Positions 1 through 8,556 of a stretch of DNA of 42,054 nt are shown here, in pieces. A program made the translations under genes and the position numbers. The stretch is from the NCBI GenBank assembly GCA_012518735.1, contig JAAYRO010000003.1, forward strand, positions 1 to 42,054, given 5' to 3'. Position 1 is the first letter of the stretch. Each line of letters begins with the position of its first letter. Under the pieces are notes generated by a model that had not been told where the DNA came from, did not search any database, and saw nothing but the letters and a program-made list of their open reading frames with translations. The stretch comes from Bacillota bacterium. Lineage in GTDB: Bacteria; Bacillota; Limnochordia; Darwinibacteriales; Darwinibacteriaceae.

Positions 1-201
1 CCCGCTCGGGATCAAGCCCGTACCTTCCTGCTGAGTATTAACGCGGACGTATCATGGAACGTACGCATGGCATCCAGTGACCCTGTGGGACTTACCTTAT
101 TAATACAGCATTCGCCACGAACAAGTCTAATTGTAAATTTCCAGCTCACTCCCGGTAGTACCGGATGGCAGATCAAGTCACTCGAAGCATTCCCAATATA
201 A
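1..201 (+). CDS. C-terminal end of an unrecognised protein (partial)
   Basis: Frame 1 of the plus strand is open from the window edge to a TAA at 199-201, giving 66 residues. The peptide alternates hydrophobic and polar residues (for example SLIVNFQLTP), as in a beta-rich extracytoplasmic domain, and ends in EAFPI. A strong hairpin terminator begins one base after the stop, as expected for a real gene end converging on gdhA. A minus-strand ORF of 84 codons covers the same DNA, but it has no ribosome site that I can see and would run through the terminator. I do not recognise the family, and the N-terminal part lies outside the window. Confidence 0.5.
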   Translation, partial: PARDQARTFLLSINADVSWNVRMASSDPVGLTLLIQHSPRTSLIVNFQLTPGSTGWQIKSLEAFPI

Positions 202-228
202 GAAAACGGAGGATCAGCCTCCGTTTTC
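202..228. terminator. Bidirectional intrinsic terminator between converging genes
   Basis: An 11-bp perfect stem (GAAAACGGAGG at 202-212 and its complement at 218-228) encloses the loop ATCAG. The stem has A-runs on the left and T-runs on the right, so it can terminate both the plus-strand gene ending at 201 and gdhA, whose stop is at 231-229. Confidence 0.85.
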
Positions 229-1500
229 TTATGGATAAATCCCCCGCAACTTAATAGTTTGGGCAACTCGCTCCACCGCTATCAGGTGTGCAGCAGATCG
301 CATATCCACCTTTTCTGCTTGCGCACGACTGTATACCTCATGGAAGCTAGTGACCATCCGTCTCTTCATTTCCTTTACCACTTGTTCTTCTGTCCACGAT
401 AGCTCTTGGATACCCTGCACCCATTCAAAATAAGAAACGGTTACACCACCGGCATTTGCTAGAATATCAGGAATAATAATAATTCCATTTTCGTTCAGAA
501 TTCTGTCTGCTTCTAGAGTAGTCGGACCGTTTGCTCCTTCAGCAATAATTTTCGCCCTTATCCGTGGTGCATTTTCTTTTGTGATTTGGTTTTCCAAAGC
601 GGCTGGAACCAGAATATCCACTGGCAGTTCCAAAAGTTCGCTGGAAGTAATGGGCGCCGCTGGTCCTTTATAATGAATAACCGACCCTTTTTCAGCCACC
701 GTTTGTTTTATAGCTTTCGTGTCCAGACCATGTTCGTTATAAAGACCACCGTAAACATCACATACGGCGATTACTTTACAGCCTAGGTCTTCTAAAATAA
801 CCGCAGCATTAGAACCAACATTTCCATAACCCTGCACGGCTACAGCAGCACCCTCAAGATTCATGCCAATACACTTAGCCAATTCAATAATCGTATAGAC
901 ACAGCCTCTACTCGCAGCATCAACTCGTCCTCGAGAACCACCCATTTCAATGGGCTTTCCAGTTACGATTTCAGGGATCGAATATCCCCGATGCATACTG
1001 TATGTATCCATAATCCACGCCATAATTTGAGCATTCGTGTTTACATCCGGCGCAGGAATGTCTTTGTCAGGACCTATAATAATGCTGATCTCCGTTGTAA
1101 AACGCCTAGTCAAACGTTCTAGTTCCCCTATAGATAGTTTAGTGGGATCAACTACAACGCCGCCTTTCGCACCGCCATAAGGTATATTCACCACGGCACA
1201 TTTCCATGTCATACCCATGGATAGGGCCACAATTTCATCCATAGTTACTGCCGGATGGTACCGTATCCCACCCTTCGCTGGTCCTCGAACCAAATTGTGG
1301 TGTACCCGATAGCCATCAAAAACTTCCACTGACCCATCGTCCATTCGTACTGGCACAGATACTGTTAAAATTCTCTGAGGTTTACTGAGGATCCGCCGCA
1401 TAGACTGATCTAATCCTAAACGATCGGCTGCTTCATTAAGCTGTTGAATTGCTATGTCAAGCAGGTTGGGTAAACCTCCTTGGCCATTCTGATGAACCAT
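229..1500 (-). CDS. gdhA: Glu/Leu/Phe/Val dehydrogenase, probably NAD-type glutamate dehydrogenase
   Basis: This 423-residue protein has the usual length for a hexameric glutamate dehydrogenase, which interconverts glutamate and 2-oxoglutarate plus ammonia in the cytoplasm. The substrate domain shows PAKGGIRYHP (K76), MTWKCAVV (K100) and PYGGAKGG (catalytic K112). The nucleotide domain carries GYGNVGS, and an Asp ends the second beta strand (AVCD), which favours NAD over NADP. The start is set by a strong AGAGGAGG site just upstream. The gene follows the Gate/barrel gene by 23 bases and is probably the last gene of that transcript, ending in the shared terminator at 202-228. Leucine or phenylalanine specificity cannot be excluded by eye. 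Confidence 0.92.
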   Translation of the reverse strand: MVHQNGQGGLPNLLDIAIQQLNEAADRLGLDQSMRRILSKPQRILTVSVPVRMDDGSVEVFDGYRVHHNLVRGPAKGGIRYHPAVTMDEIVALSMGMTWKCAVVNIPYGGAKGGVVVDPTKLSIGELERLTRRFTTEISIIIGPDKDIPAPDVNTNAQIMAWIMDTYSMHRGYSIPEIVTGKPIEMGGSRGRVDAASRGCVYTIIELAKCIGMNLEGAAVAVQGYGNVGSNAAVILEDLGCKVIAVCDVYGGLYNEHGLDTKAIKQTVAEKGSVIHYKGPAAPITSSELLELPVDILVPAALENQITKENAPRIRAKIIAEGANGPTTLEADRILNENGIIIIPDILANAGGVTVSYFEWVQGIQELSWTEEQVVKEMKRRMVTSFHEVYSRAQAEKVDMRSAAHLIAVERVAQTIKLRGIYP

Positions 1501-1523
1501 TCATCGTCCTCCTCTTTGTATTT

Positions 1524-2669
1524 CTAGAATCTTATTCCTCCGCCCAGGAAAAAGCCTACGTATTCCTGAATAGAGCCAGATTCCTCAAGTCCCTGCCATC
1601 GAATACCGCCCCTCACTGTGATGAATGGCAATCTAAACCGGGCTCCCATGTCCAAAGCTGACCAAGATGCATGGGATGCATGATTCACTGACCCTGATTG
1701 TCTAATACTAGTCATGGCAGGAGCATATTCCACCGTACCAAAAAGATCAAAACCAAGACTAATTGTTCTTACTAGACCGAGCTGGACACTCATTCCCCTG
1801 TATAATGCGTAATCTAATTCTGCAGACCCTGCCTCTTTTCCTGCATACGCCGTATCCCCATATCCAACATTGCCCAAAAGTTTGAGATTATCCCATACAG
1901 ATAGTTCACCACCAACAAAGGCTGTTGAACGATTCTGAATGAACAACCGATCCGCTGGGTCCCAATTTCCTTTTTCCAGCTGATTTGTGTACAATTTCCA
2001 TAATGTCCCCCAATCATTGGGGTTTCCAATAAGCTGACAGCGAAGACCAGCTTGCAGAGAACCTAAATCAAGGATACTAACAGATCCGCCATAACTCACT
2101 TGTGCATCGGTTCCGAACCTGTCTGCACTGGACATTATGTACCATACATCACCATTCACACCCATGGCATGGGCCTGGCCCCACATCCCAAAACCAAGAA
2201 CCATAATCAAAGCCATCAACAAGACAGTCCGTCCTACTGCTTTTTTTCGTTGAACTCCATAGACAACCATACAAGCAATAAAAGCCACCGCGACTCGAGG
2301 AATAATAAGGAAGAGGAAAGGCGCACCTAGTGTCATAAAGATTATGGTATCCTCAATTAAGGCATGACAGAGAGCCATAAAGGTTCCTATGATTCTCCCT
2401 TCCTGATCAGAGACTTTCCCTTCTCTCATATGAGCAATGATTACGCCCGAACCAAATGTGAGACCGAAAACCATAGCAACCACCAATGGGAAAGCTCCTT
2501 CCTCCCCCAGCCCAATCCAGCGAAAAGGTTTTGAAATAACATGATTAATCCGCTGCAGAATGTTGTTGGCTTGAGCAATCTCAAGTACAATCATCAGAGG
2601 GATTACGACTCTAGCAATGGTCCAGACACCACTTAGTCCCTGTAAAAACCCATTCCACAATATACTCAT
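1524..2669 (-). CDS. Gate-domain (nucleoside recognition) membrane protein fused in frame to a secreted barrel-like domain
   Basis: This 381-residue protein has two unlike parts. Residues 1-138 are a Gate/nucleoside-recognition domain of the SpmB type, with several membrane segments and the motif MALCHALIEDT. Residues 139-168 read like a complete signal peptide: basic QRKKAVGR, a hydrophobic stretch, then AHA as a signal peptidase I site. Residues 169-381 are soluble, rich in glycine, aromatic and alternating residues, and end GGGIRF; a C-terminal Phe is typical of outer-membrane beta barrels. The ATG overlaps the stop of the upstream Gate gene (TAATG), so the two are translationally coupled. 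A longer ORF upstream of 2669 is only a shadow of that gene. Whether the product is one protein, is cleaved, or starts again inside (Met134 or the TTG codons near 2222) is open. Confidence 0.75.
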   Translation of the reverse strand: MSILWNGFLQGLSGVWTIARVVIPLMIVLEIAQANNILQRINHVISKPFRWIGLGEEGAFPLVVAMVFGLTFGSGVIIAHMREGKVSDQEGRIIGTFMALCHALIEDTIIFMTLGAPFLFLIIPRVAVAFIACMVVYGVQRKKAVGRTVLLMALIMVLGFGMWGQAHAMGVNGDVWYIMSSADRFGTDAQVSYGGSVSILDLGSLQAGLRCQLIGNPNDWGTLWKLYTNQLEKGNWDPADRLFIQNRSTAFVGGELSVWDNLKLLGNVGYGDTAYAGKEAGSAELDYALYRGMSVQLGLVRTISLGFDLFGTVEYAPAMTSIRQSGSVNHASHASWSALDMGARFRLPFITVRGGIRWQGLEESGSIQEYVGFFLGGGIRF

Positions 2670-3094
2670 TACAAGATCCCTCCTAAGATAACTCCAGCAA
2701 GGAGCGAGCATCCCAATCGTAAAAGAAGAATATATGTAATTGAGCTTCCTGCTTTTTTGCTTATAGGTAACTCTACTAACAGAGAATGACAAAACCCAAG
2801 CATTACACTTAAAATCGTTATCTCTCTTAAAGATAAGTCTAAAGCAATAATAGTGCCAGCTGCAGCATATAAGTTCACAAAGTAACCGCTGAATAAAACA
2901 AGCGCCGCATCGCCTGGCAAACCTAGAAATCTCATATAAGGACCAAAAGCATGGGCCAGCCAATTGAGAAGACCACTAGCCTTAAACAAGGCCACCAACA
3001 CAGCAGTGGGTATGATGACTTTTGCCAGTTCCCAAGTAGTCTCACACCCGGAACGAAATCCTTTATAAAGAATCTCACGATTTATCTTTATCAT
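2669..3094 (-). CDS. Gate-domain (nucleoside recognition) membrane protein, SpmA-like
   Basis: This protein of about 141 residues has four or so hydrophobic segments and the motif MLGFCHSLLVELP, equivalent to the CHALIED motif of its downstream partner. Pairs of short Gate-domain proteins are common in Firmicutes; SpmA and SpmB, a related pair, act in spore maturation. The start at 3094 (MIKINRE) is preferred because AGGAG lies about 10 bases upstream; an upstream ATG at 3118 has only a weak site. The stop overlaps the start of the next gene by one base. The transported or sensed substrate is unknown. Confidence 0.75.
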   Translation of the reverse strand: MIKINREILYKGFRSGCETTWELAKVIIPTAVLVALFKASGLLNWLAHAFGPYMRFLGLPGDAALVLFSGYFVNLYAAAGTIIALDLSLREITILSVMLGFCHSLLVELPISKKAGSSITYILLLRLGCSLLAGVILGGIL

Positions 3095-3119
3095 GCAGTA
3101 TCCATCTCCTATTTCCATA

Positions 3120-4019
3120 CTAAATTCCCTGCTGAAGCATGGTAATCACATTCTTTGGAACAGGACACCACAGCCTAATCACCTGATGGGTGCGGGGATG
3201 AGAAAAGGTAAGACGCCACGCGTGCAGTACCTGCCCTACTGCTTGTGGTATGGGCTTGTTATAGAGCGGATCACCGACAAGGGGGTGACCTATAGATGCC
3301 ATATGAACCCGAATTTGATGGGTTCGACCACTTCCTAATCTAACCCGCAACAGACTGTACTTCTTACCAAAGCGAATGGTTTCGTAGTATGTCTGTGCCC
3401 ACTTTCCCTGTGCCTGTATAGCCCGTTTCACACCATGATCCAGTGACCGACCAATGGGAGCTTCGATCATTCCTTGAGACGGACTTGGATGACCTTCTAC
3501 TAATGCGAGATACTCTCGAGCCAACTTTCCATCACTTAACTGCTGCAGTAATCCATGGAGACTGTAAGGTTCTTTGGCCACCAAGACTAGTCCAGATGTA
3601 TCCTTATCAATCCGATGAACTAAGCGCACCTTCGTTCGGATTCCTATGGTCTGCCAATAGTAAGCGATAGCGTTCGCCAGGGTACCTTCTTGATAAGCTC
3701 CAGTGGGATGAACTGCCATTCCGGCTGGCTTGTTGATGGCTAACAAATAATCGTCTTCAAAAACGATATCCAGCGGAATATTCTGTGGTTCCATAGTGGT
3801 AGGCTCATCGTAGAACACAATCTTTAACTCATCACCAGCTGTCACTCTGCGAGTAATAAAGTCTCGCTTACCGTTGAGGTATACCCCACCTCCCCGTTTC
3901 ATCCTGCGTAGTAAGCCCCGACTCAAATCTAACCGACCATAGATAATATCCTTGACCATTAACCCATCTTCTTGCGGAAGAACGTAAGTAGTAAGTGTAT
4001 TCCGATCATCCTTATTCAT
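3120..4019 (-). CDS. RluA/RluD-family RNA pseudouridine synthase
   Basis: A 299-residue protein with an N-terminal S4-like segment (about residues 25-70) and a pseudouridine synthase domain. The catalytic motif is HRIDKDTSGLVLV at 135-147, with D138 as the expected nucleophile. NKPAGM, typical of the family, is at 96-101. It would isomerise uridine in rRNA or tRNA; the exact target cannot be read from sequence. Its start overlaps the end of the upstream SDR gene by 8 bases, so the two are co-translated. Confidence 0.9.
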   Translation of the reverse strand: MNKDDRNTLTTYVLPQEDGLMVKDIIYGRLDLSRGLLRRMKRGGGVYLNGKRDFITRRVTAGDELKIVFYDEPTTMEPQNIPLDIVFEDDYLLAINKPAGMAVHPTGAYQEGTLANAIAYYWQTIGIRTKVRLVHRIDKDTSGLVLVAKEPYSLHGLLQQLSDGKLAREYLALVEGHPSPSQGMIEAPIGRSLDHGVKRAIQAQGKWAQTYYETIRFGKKYSLLRVRLGSGRTHQIRVHMASIGHPLVGDPLYNKPIPQAVGQVLHAWRLTFSHPRTHQVIRLWCPVPKNVITMLQQGI

Positions 4020-4722
4020 AGATCATTTTCACCGTCATTCCCCCGTCCACTATCAAATTCGTTCCAGTAATAAAGCCGGCCCCATTGGACGATAGATACT
4101 CACATGCAGAGGCAATATCAGCAGGAAGACCTACTCGACCACTAAAATGCTGCTCCTGATCTGCCCTGCTAAGTTGTTCCTGCGATGTATGAATCCATCC
4201 TGGGCTGATACAGTTCACCCTAATCCCGTATATACTGAGAGATGCAGCCAGACTATGAGTCAAAGCCACCAAACCACCTTTGGAAGCTGTATATGCCTCT
4301 GTGTTCGGTTCAGACATAAAAGCACGGGTAGAGGCGATGTTGATAATGCTTGGATCAACAGCCTGTTTGAGAAGGGGCAGTAGATACTTGGTCATTAAAA
4401 ACGCCCCTCGCAGATTGGTATTTACCACTACATTCCACTCATCCACCGTTAACTCTTCTATACTTTTATTAATACTCATGCCTGCGTTATTTACTAGTAC
4501 ATCGACACGGCTGAATTCTCCAGCAAGCGTGTCCCCGAGCAGCCGAACACTGTTAGGCAGTGCCACGTCGGTTTGGACAGTCAATAATCGATCTGTCACC
4601 CACTCGTTTTCATGACGAAGATCAGCAGAAACGACCGTATCCCCGCTGGAAAGAAATCTTTCAACAATAGCCTTACCAATCCCTTGAAATCCGCCAGTTA
4701 CCACTATTACCCGGTGCGTCAT
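4012..4722 (-). CDS. Short-chain dehydrogenase/reductase
   Basis: A classical SDR of about 236 residues. It has the Rossmann glycine motif VTGGFQGIG near the N-terminus, NNAG, a catalytic Ser in the NIAST strand, and YTASK as the Tyr-Lys pair. The C-terminus TGTNLIVDGG is typical of FabG-like members. An in-frame start at 4743 exists, but AGGAG lies inside that extension and fits ATG codons at 4728 or 4722 better. I chose 4722, which gives the usual few residues before the first strand. The substrate is unknown. It heads the cluster running down to gdhA. Confidence 0.85.
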   Translation of the reverse strand: MTHRVIVVTGGFQGIGKAIVERFLSSGDTVVSADLRHENEWVTDRLLTVQTDVALPNSVRLLGDTLAGEFSRVDVLVNNAGMSINKSIEELTVDEWNVVVNTNLRGAFLMTKYLLPLLKQAVDPSIINIASTRAFMSEPNTEAYTASKGGLVALTHSLAASLSIYGIRVNCISPGWIHTSQEQLSRADQEQHFSGRVGLPADIASACEYLSSNGAGFITGTNLIVDGGMTVKMIYE

Positions 4723-4772
4723 TGCCATTCCACTCCTCTCCATCCACCATTAACCTTTAGTACCACTGTGCC

Positions 4773-4801
4773 AAATAAAAAGGAGGCTGTCAACAGCCTC
4801 C
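4773..4801 (-). terminator. Intrinsic terminator after the DUF1540 gene
   Basis: On the minus strand an 8-bp stem GGAGGCTG/CAGCCTCC with loop TTGA is followed by TTTTTATTT. It lies 17 bases past the DUF1540 stop and closes the znu cluster. Confidence 0.85.
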
Positions 4802-4817
4802 CAAATCAATGATTGAT

Positions 4818-5063
4818 TTACTTCGTTCGAAACACATTATCATCTTCAATCTCCTGCGAATCTTTGGGAACAAAAGTCTTACAGCAAGTCTCCATACAAG
4901 AATCAACGGGCGAAACAGGAGTTCGCGCTGATTGGGGCGCATCCCAACTATCTGGCTGATCGGCACCAAACTGATCCGATGTAATCAGAATTTCTGATGC
5001 GACACATTCATTCCCCTGCGCCCAATAATGGCAGTTGTTCACGCTGCAGTTCACTCGAGCCAT
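4818..5063 (-). CDS. DUF1540 Cys-rich small protein
   Basis: An 81-residue protein with the DUF1540 pattern: Cys at 6, 11 and 20 in an N-terminal block (CSVNNCHYW) and Cys at 56, 60 and 61 near the C-terminus (CMETCCKTF). The function is unknown; the cysteines and His12 could bind a metal. A perfect AAGGAGG site precedes the ATG. It lies 43 bases after the zinc-type ABC importer genes on the same strand and shares their terminator, so a link with metal handling is plausible but unproven. Confidence 0.85.
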   Translation of the reverse strand: MARVNCSVNNCHYWAQGNECVASEILITSDQFGADQPDSWDAPQSARTPVSPVDSCMETCCKTFVPKDSQEIEDDNVFRTK

Positions 5064-5106
5064 ATTGAGTGCCTCCTTAGGTTAATTTACCAACAGTAGT
5101 ATCTCA

Positions 5107-5940
5107 CTAACCAAAAGCTTTTATTCCACTGTAGAGTTTGCTGATAACCAAGGTGACGGCAAACAATGCAGTTGCCACAAGAACTACCGTAGCTCCAGGC
5201 GGCGCCCCTAGATAGTATGAAATATACAATCCCCCAAAGGCAGACAAAAGGCCATTACCAGCCGCAACGGCCATCAGAGGACCAATCCGCTTAGTAACTA
5301 GAGAACCAGTGGCTGCAGGAGTAATTAATAAAGCCACGACTAAAATAACACCTACCGCCTGTATGGAAATGACAATTGCTACTGCAACAGCGGCAAGTAA
5401 CAAACTTTGGAAAAATGCAACAGGAAAACCAGCCGCCTCAGCACCAACCGGATCAAATGCAGCAAAGACAAAACGGGAGAAAAAAACCCACATCATAATA
5501 CCAATCAATACTGCCACTCCAATAATCAGCCAAATCTCCCGAGATTGTATGGCCATCACTGAGCCCAAAAGCAGACTGTTCAAGTCTCCTGCAAATCCTG
5601 GCAGAGCGGCTAAAATAATGATGCCTAACGCAAAAACGCCGGTAAATAGTATAGCTAATGCAGTGTCATCTTTTACCTTCGTCACACGAGTCAAAAACAC
5701 TACACCCAAAGCGGTGATCAAAGCAAAAACCAGTGCCCCAAAATATATGTTAACACCTATGAGCAGTGCGAAGGCAATGCCGGTAAAAGTCGTATGAGCA
5801 ATGGCGTCACCCATAAAGGCTAAACCCTTTAATACAACGAAAGTACCTACTACCGCAGCCACAACAGCGATAATTCCGGTTCCAATAAAAGCTCGAATCA
5901 TGAAAGAATACTGAAAGGGTTCCAAAAGGGTTTCAAACAT
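5107..5940 (-). CDS. znuB: Metal ABC transporter permease (zinc type)
   Basis: A 277-residue ABC-3 family permease with eight or so membrane segments, including GDAIAHTTF after the second segment and the family sequence VVALLITPAATG. Its start overlaps the end of the ATPase gene by 8 bases. With the two genes upstream it forms a complete importer moving Zn or Mn into the cytoplasm; the binding protein points to zinc. Confidence 0.9.
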   Translation of the reverse strand: MFETLLEPFQYSFMIRAFIGTGIIAVVAAVVGTFVVLKGLAFMGDAIAHTTFTGIAFALLIGVNIYFGALVFALITALGVVFLTRVTKVKDDTALAILFTGVFALGIIILAALPGFAGDLNSLLLGSVMAIQSREIWLIIGVAVLIGIMMWVFFSRFVFAAFDPVGAEAAGFPVAFFQSLLLAAVAVAIVISIQAVGVILVVALLITPAATGSLVTKRIGPLMAVAAGNGLLSAFGGLYISYYLGAPPGATVVLVATALFAVTLVISKLYSGIKAFG

Positions 5941-6709
5941 CGTGAATCATAACCTCCCCGGTAGGTTGAACAGTGGGGAAATGGCGGGAAAAAAGTTTAG
6001 TCATGATGTCTTCCGTTAGTACCTCTCGCGGTACACCTTCAGCCACCACTTCACCATTCAGAGCTAAGACCTGATCAAAATGCTCAATTAGGCAGTCAAA
6101 ATCGTGAGTCGCTACAACTATCGTTCGCCCTTCTGATCGGAGCTTCTGGAATGTGCTGGCCAGTTCATGTTGGGCCTGCGCATCCAGTCCTGTGGCAGGC
6201 TCGTCTAAAAGAATAATATCGGCTCCTTGAGCTAGAGCACGGGCCAAAAACACTCTCTGCCGCTGCCCCCCACTTAGTGACCCAATCTGGGCCGACTCAA
6301 GATCACTAATTCCAAGGTGAGTTAAGGCTTGGCGAGCCAATTCATAATCCTGTGGTGTAAATCTCTCCCAGAATCGCTTACTGATAAGCCGTCCCTGTAG
6401 AACTACATCCAAAACTGAAATAGGAAAAGACCAATCTACTTCTTCTGCTTGAGAAAGATAAGCAACTTTTCCCCGTACTTCGCCAGGAGCTGAACCCATC
6501 AGCCTAATTTCTGCATTTTCATTAAGCGGCTTAACTAGTCCTACTAAAGCTTTCAGCAGAGTAGACTTACCTCCCCCGTTAGGACCAATAATTCCTGCTA
6601 AAGTTCCATCCAGTACTTCCCATGAGATACTGCTGATCACAGGACGACCATCATACCCTGCTTTTAGATCTCTTACTTCAATTGCTGGTTGTCTAGATCT
6701 GGCAATCAT
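5933..6709 (-). CDS. znuC: Metal ABC transporter ATP-binding protein
   Basis: A 258-residue ATPase with Walker A GPNGGGKST, signature LSGGQRQR, Walker B IILLDEP and the switch His in VATHDF. It energises import through the ZnuB-like permease. The start ATG overlaps the stop of the binding-protein gene (ATGA), and GGAGG lies 7 bases upstream inside that gene, showing tight coupling. Confidence 0.92.
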   Translation of the reverse strand: MIARSRQPAIEVRDLKAGYDGRPVISSISWEVLDGTLAGIIGPNGGGKSTLLKALVGLVKPLNENAEIRLMGSAPGEVRGKVAYLSQAEEVDWSFPISVLDVVLQGRLISKRFWERFTPQDYELARQALTHLGISDLESAQIGSLSGGQRQRVFLARALAQGADIILLDEPATGLDAQAQHELASTFQKLRSEGRTIVVATHDFDCLIEHFDQVLALNGEVVAEGVPREVLTEDIMTKLFSRHFPTVQPTGEVMIHDV

Positions 6710-7608
6710 TGCAGTGCCTCCACAAGTGTCTTTCCGTTCAAGTACATCATATCCAAATATGAGGATACATCTTGAGTGAAACTATCACTATACAGTATTC
6801 GCACACTACCCCCTACCTCATTGGTCAGAGCTTCAGCGTAACGATGCCCACTGCTGATTTGAGGTTCCATAAAAACTACAGGCTTATTATACGAACTGAG
6901 AAGCTTGACCATTTCAACCATATCACGGGCAGTCGGTTCACTCTGTGGATTGTGAACCAAAAACTCAACCACTGAAAACCCATAGCGATCTGCCAAATAA
7001 CTGAACGCGTTATGATAGGTAACCAGTACTCGATTCTCTGGGGGTATCTTGCTGATCTCTGTCAGCAGCCAAGCATCTAATTCCTCAAGCTTTTGAATGT
7101 AATCTGCAGCACGTTCTTGGAAATACTCTTCATTTTCTGGCACCAAAGCGCTAAGAGCGGCTGCCATTCTTTCAACATAGTGGATAGCATTAGGAACACT
7201 CAACCAAAAATGAGGGTCTCCTTCATGTTCATGCCCGTGGTTGTGTTCTCCTCCAGCAAGTGGAACCAGTCCCTCTGATAGAACAACAACAGGCGTATCA
7301 GGACTGGCTGCATTACTGATTAAACGATCCAGCCAAGCATCGAACCCTCCGCCATTGGAAAAAACAATGTGGGCCGATGCTACTGACCGAGCATCTCGAG
7401 GTGTAGGTTCCCATGAATGGGGATCTGCACCAATAGGCACTAAGGATATTACATCTGCCCGATCGCCCCCTACTTCCTGTGCGAAATCAGCCAAAATAGG
7501 AAACGTTGTCACAATTCTTATGTCACCAGCTTCTACCATAAAAGTGCAAGTACCTAGAAGCATTATAAGTACCAGCACACCTATTTTCGGTGCCCCATTT
7601 TTCACCAT
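6706..7608 (-). CDS. znuA: Metal-binding protein of an ABC importer, zinc type
   Basis: A cluster A-I solute-binding protein of about 300 residues. The N-terminus (MVKNGAPKIGVLVLIMLLG) is an export signal; C21 follows it but the lipobox is imperfect. Metal ligands are H64 in ADPHSW, H133 in GDPHFW and a third His in TYHNAFSY. Manganese binders usually have Glu at that third site, so zinc is favoured. A short His-rich loop (GGEHNHGHEHEGD, about 119-131), typical of ZnuA, precedes the second ligand. A GTG start at 7617 is possible, but AGGAGG would lie too close to it, so 7608 is preferred. There is no obvious Zur box that I can identify with confidence. Confidence 0.88.
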   Translation of the reverse strand: MVKNGAPKIGVLVLIMLLGTCTFMVEAGDIRIVTTFPILADFAQEVGGDRADVISLVPIGADPHSWEPTPRDARSVASAHIVFSNGGGFDAWLDRLISNAASPDTPVVVLSEGLVPLAGGEHNHGHEHEGDPHFWLSVPNAIHYVERMAAALSALVPENEEYFQERAADYIQKLEELDAWLLTEISKIPPENRVLVTYHNAFSYLADRYGFSVVEFLVHNPQSEPTARDMVEMVKLLSSYNKPVVFMEPQISSGHRYAEALTNEVGGSVRILYSDSFTQDVSSYLDMMYLNGKTLVEALQ

Positions 7609-7631
7609 GTAATCCACCCCCTCCTCAATAT

Positions 7632-7660
7632 ACTATATCACTTGCTTTGCTACCCGTAAA
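7632..7660 (-). promoter_or_regulatory. Candidate SigA promoter of znuACB
   Basis: TTTACG (7660-7655), a 17-base spacer and TATAGT (7637-7632) resemble -35 and -10 boxes. Transcription would start near 7625, just before the ribosome site, giving a very short leader. The -35 overlaps the T-tract of the malG terminator. Confidence 0.4.
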
Positions 7661-7691
7661 TAGAAACCGCCGCTCAAAAACAAGCGGCGGT
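7656..7691 (-). terminator. Intrinsic terminator after malG
   Basis: A 9-bp GC-rich stem ACCGCCGCT/AGCGGCGGT with an 8-base loop is followed on the minus strand by TTCTATTT. It lies 8 bases past the malG stop and separates the mal and znu operons. Confidence 0.85.
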
Positions 7692-7698
7692 CTTCGAC

Positions 7699-8556
7699 TT
7701 AACCTTTCACTGCACCGTGAGTTAATCCTGATACAAGATATTTCTGCAGGAACATGAACAAAATCACAATGGGTAAGGCACCTAAGACAGATGCTGCTGC
7801 AAAAACCCCCCAGCGGTTGGCGTACTGATCGTGAATAAACAACTGCAGTCCTACAGCCAAAGTGTATTTACTGCTGGAAGTAATTAAGACACTGGCTAGA
7901 ATAAACTCGGAATAGGTGCCAATAAACTGCAGCAGAAAGACTACAGCTAGAATTGGACGAGCCAAAGGCAGGATAATCATATAAAAAGCTTGAAATGGAG
8001 TAGCTCCGTCAATCATAGCCGATTCCTCTAGGGAAGTAGGTATGGTATCAAAATACCCTTTCATCAACCACGCATTTACTCCCATAGCTCCACCTAGATA
8101 AACCATAATTAGTCCTGCATGTGTATTGATGCCTAATGCTGGAAACAGTTTTCCAATGTTAAGAATTAACAAGTAAACAGCTACTGCTGCCAGCATTTGA
8201 GGAAAGACTTGGACTAGTAGAGAAATGAATAAACCAGTCCGCCGTCCTTTGAACCGAAACCGGGAAAATGCATAAGCAGCCAACGATGTCATTGTAACGA
8301 CCAAAGCTGAGGTTATTAATGATACAATCACCGAATTCTTGATCCAAAGTGCAATAGGATGCTGCTGATTGGTAAACAACTCTCGGTAATTATCGAGACT
8401 GACTACTTTAGGAATTAGGCTCTGCCCAACTAAAGTATTCGCTGGGTTAAAAGATGCTGATATTACCCAGAATATAGGGAACAAAGCAAATACCAAAAAA
8501 ACCAAGAGGATTCCGTGGCGCCACAGGGCACCAAAAAACGTGTGCCGTCTATACAT
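7699..8556 (-). CDS. malG: Maltose/maltodextrin ABC transporter permease MalG
   Basis: A 285-residue permease with six membrane segments and the EAA loop EESAMIDGATPFQAF, which docks the ATPase. The C-terminus VSGLTHGAVKG is typical of MalG. It overlaps malF by 8 bases and is the last gene of the malEFG operon. No MalK/MsmX ATPase is present nearby, so the importer must use one encoded elsewhere, as in many Firmicutes. Confidence 0.9.
   Translation of the reverse strand: MYRRHTFFGALWRHGILLVFLVFALFPIFWVISASFNPANTLVGQSLIPKVVSLDNYRELFTNQQHPIALWIKNSVIVSLITSALVVTMTSLAAYAFSRFRFKGRRTGLFISLLVQVFPQMLAAVAVYLLILNIGKLFPALGINTHAGLIMVYLGGAMGVNAWLMKGYFDTIPTSLEESAMIDGATPFQAFYMIILPLARPILAVVFLLQFIGTYSEFILASVLITSSSKYTLAVGLQLFIHDQYANRWGVFAAASVLGALPIVILFMFLQKYLVSGLTHGAVKG

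Noticed and set aside
12-266. A minus-strand ORF of 84 codons at the left edge
   Set aside because: It runs through the terminator at 202-228 and overlaps the gdhA end; the plus-strand frame ending just before the terminator is the better reading.
5309-5797. A 162-codon plus-strand ORF
   Set aside because: It is a Lys/Ala/Thr-rich shadow of znuB, with low complexity and no ribosome site.
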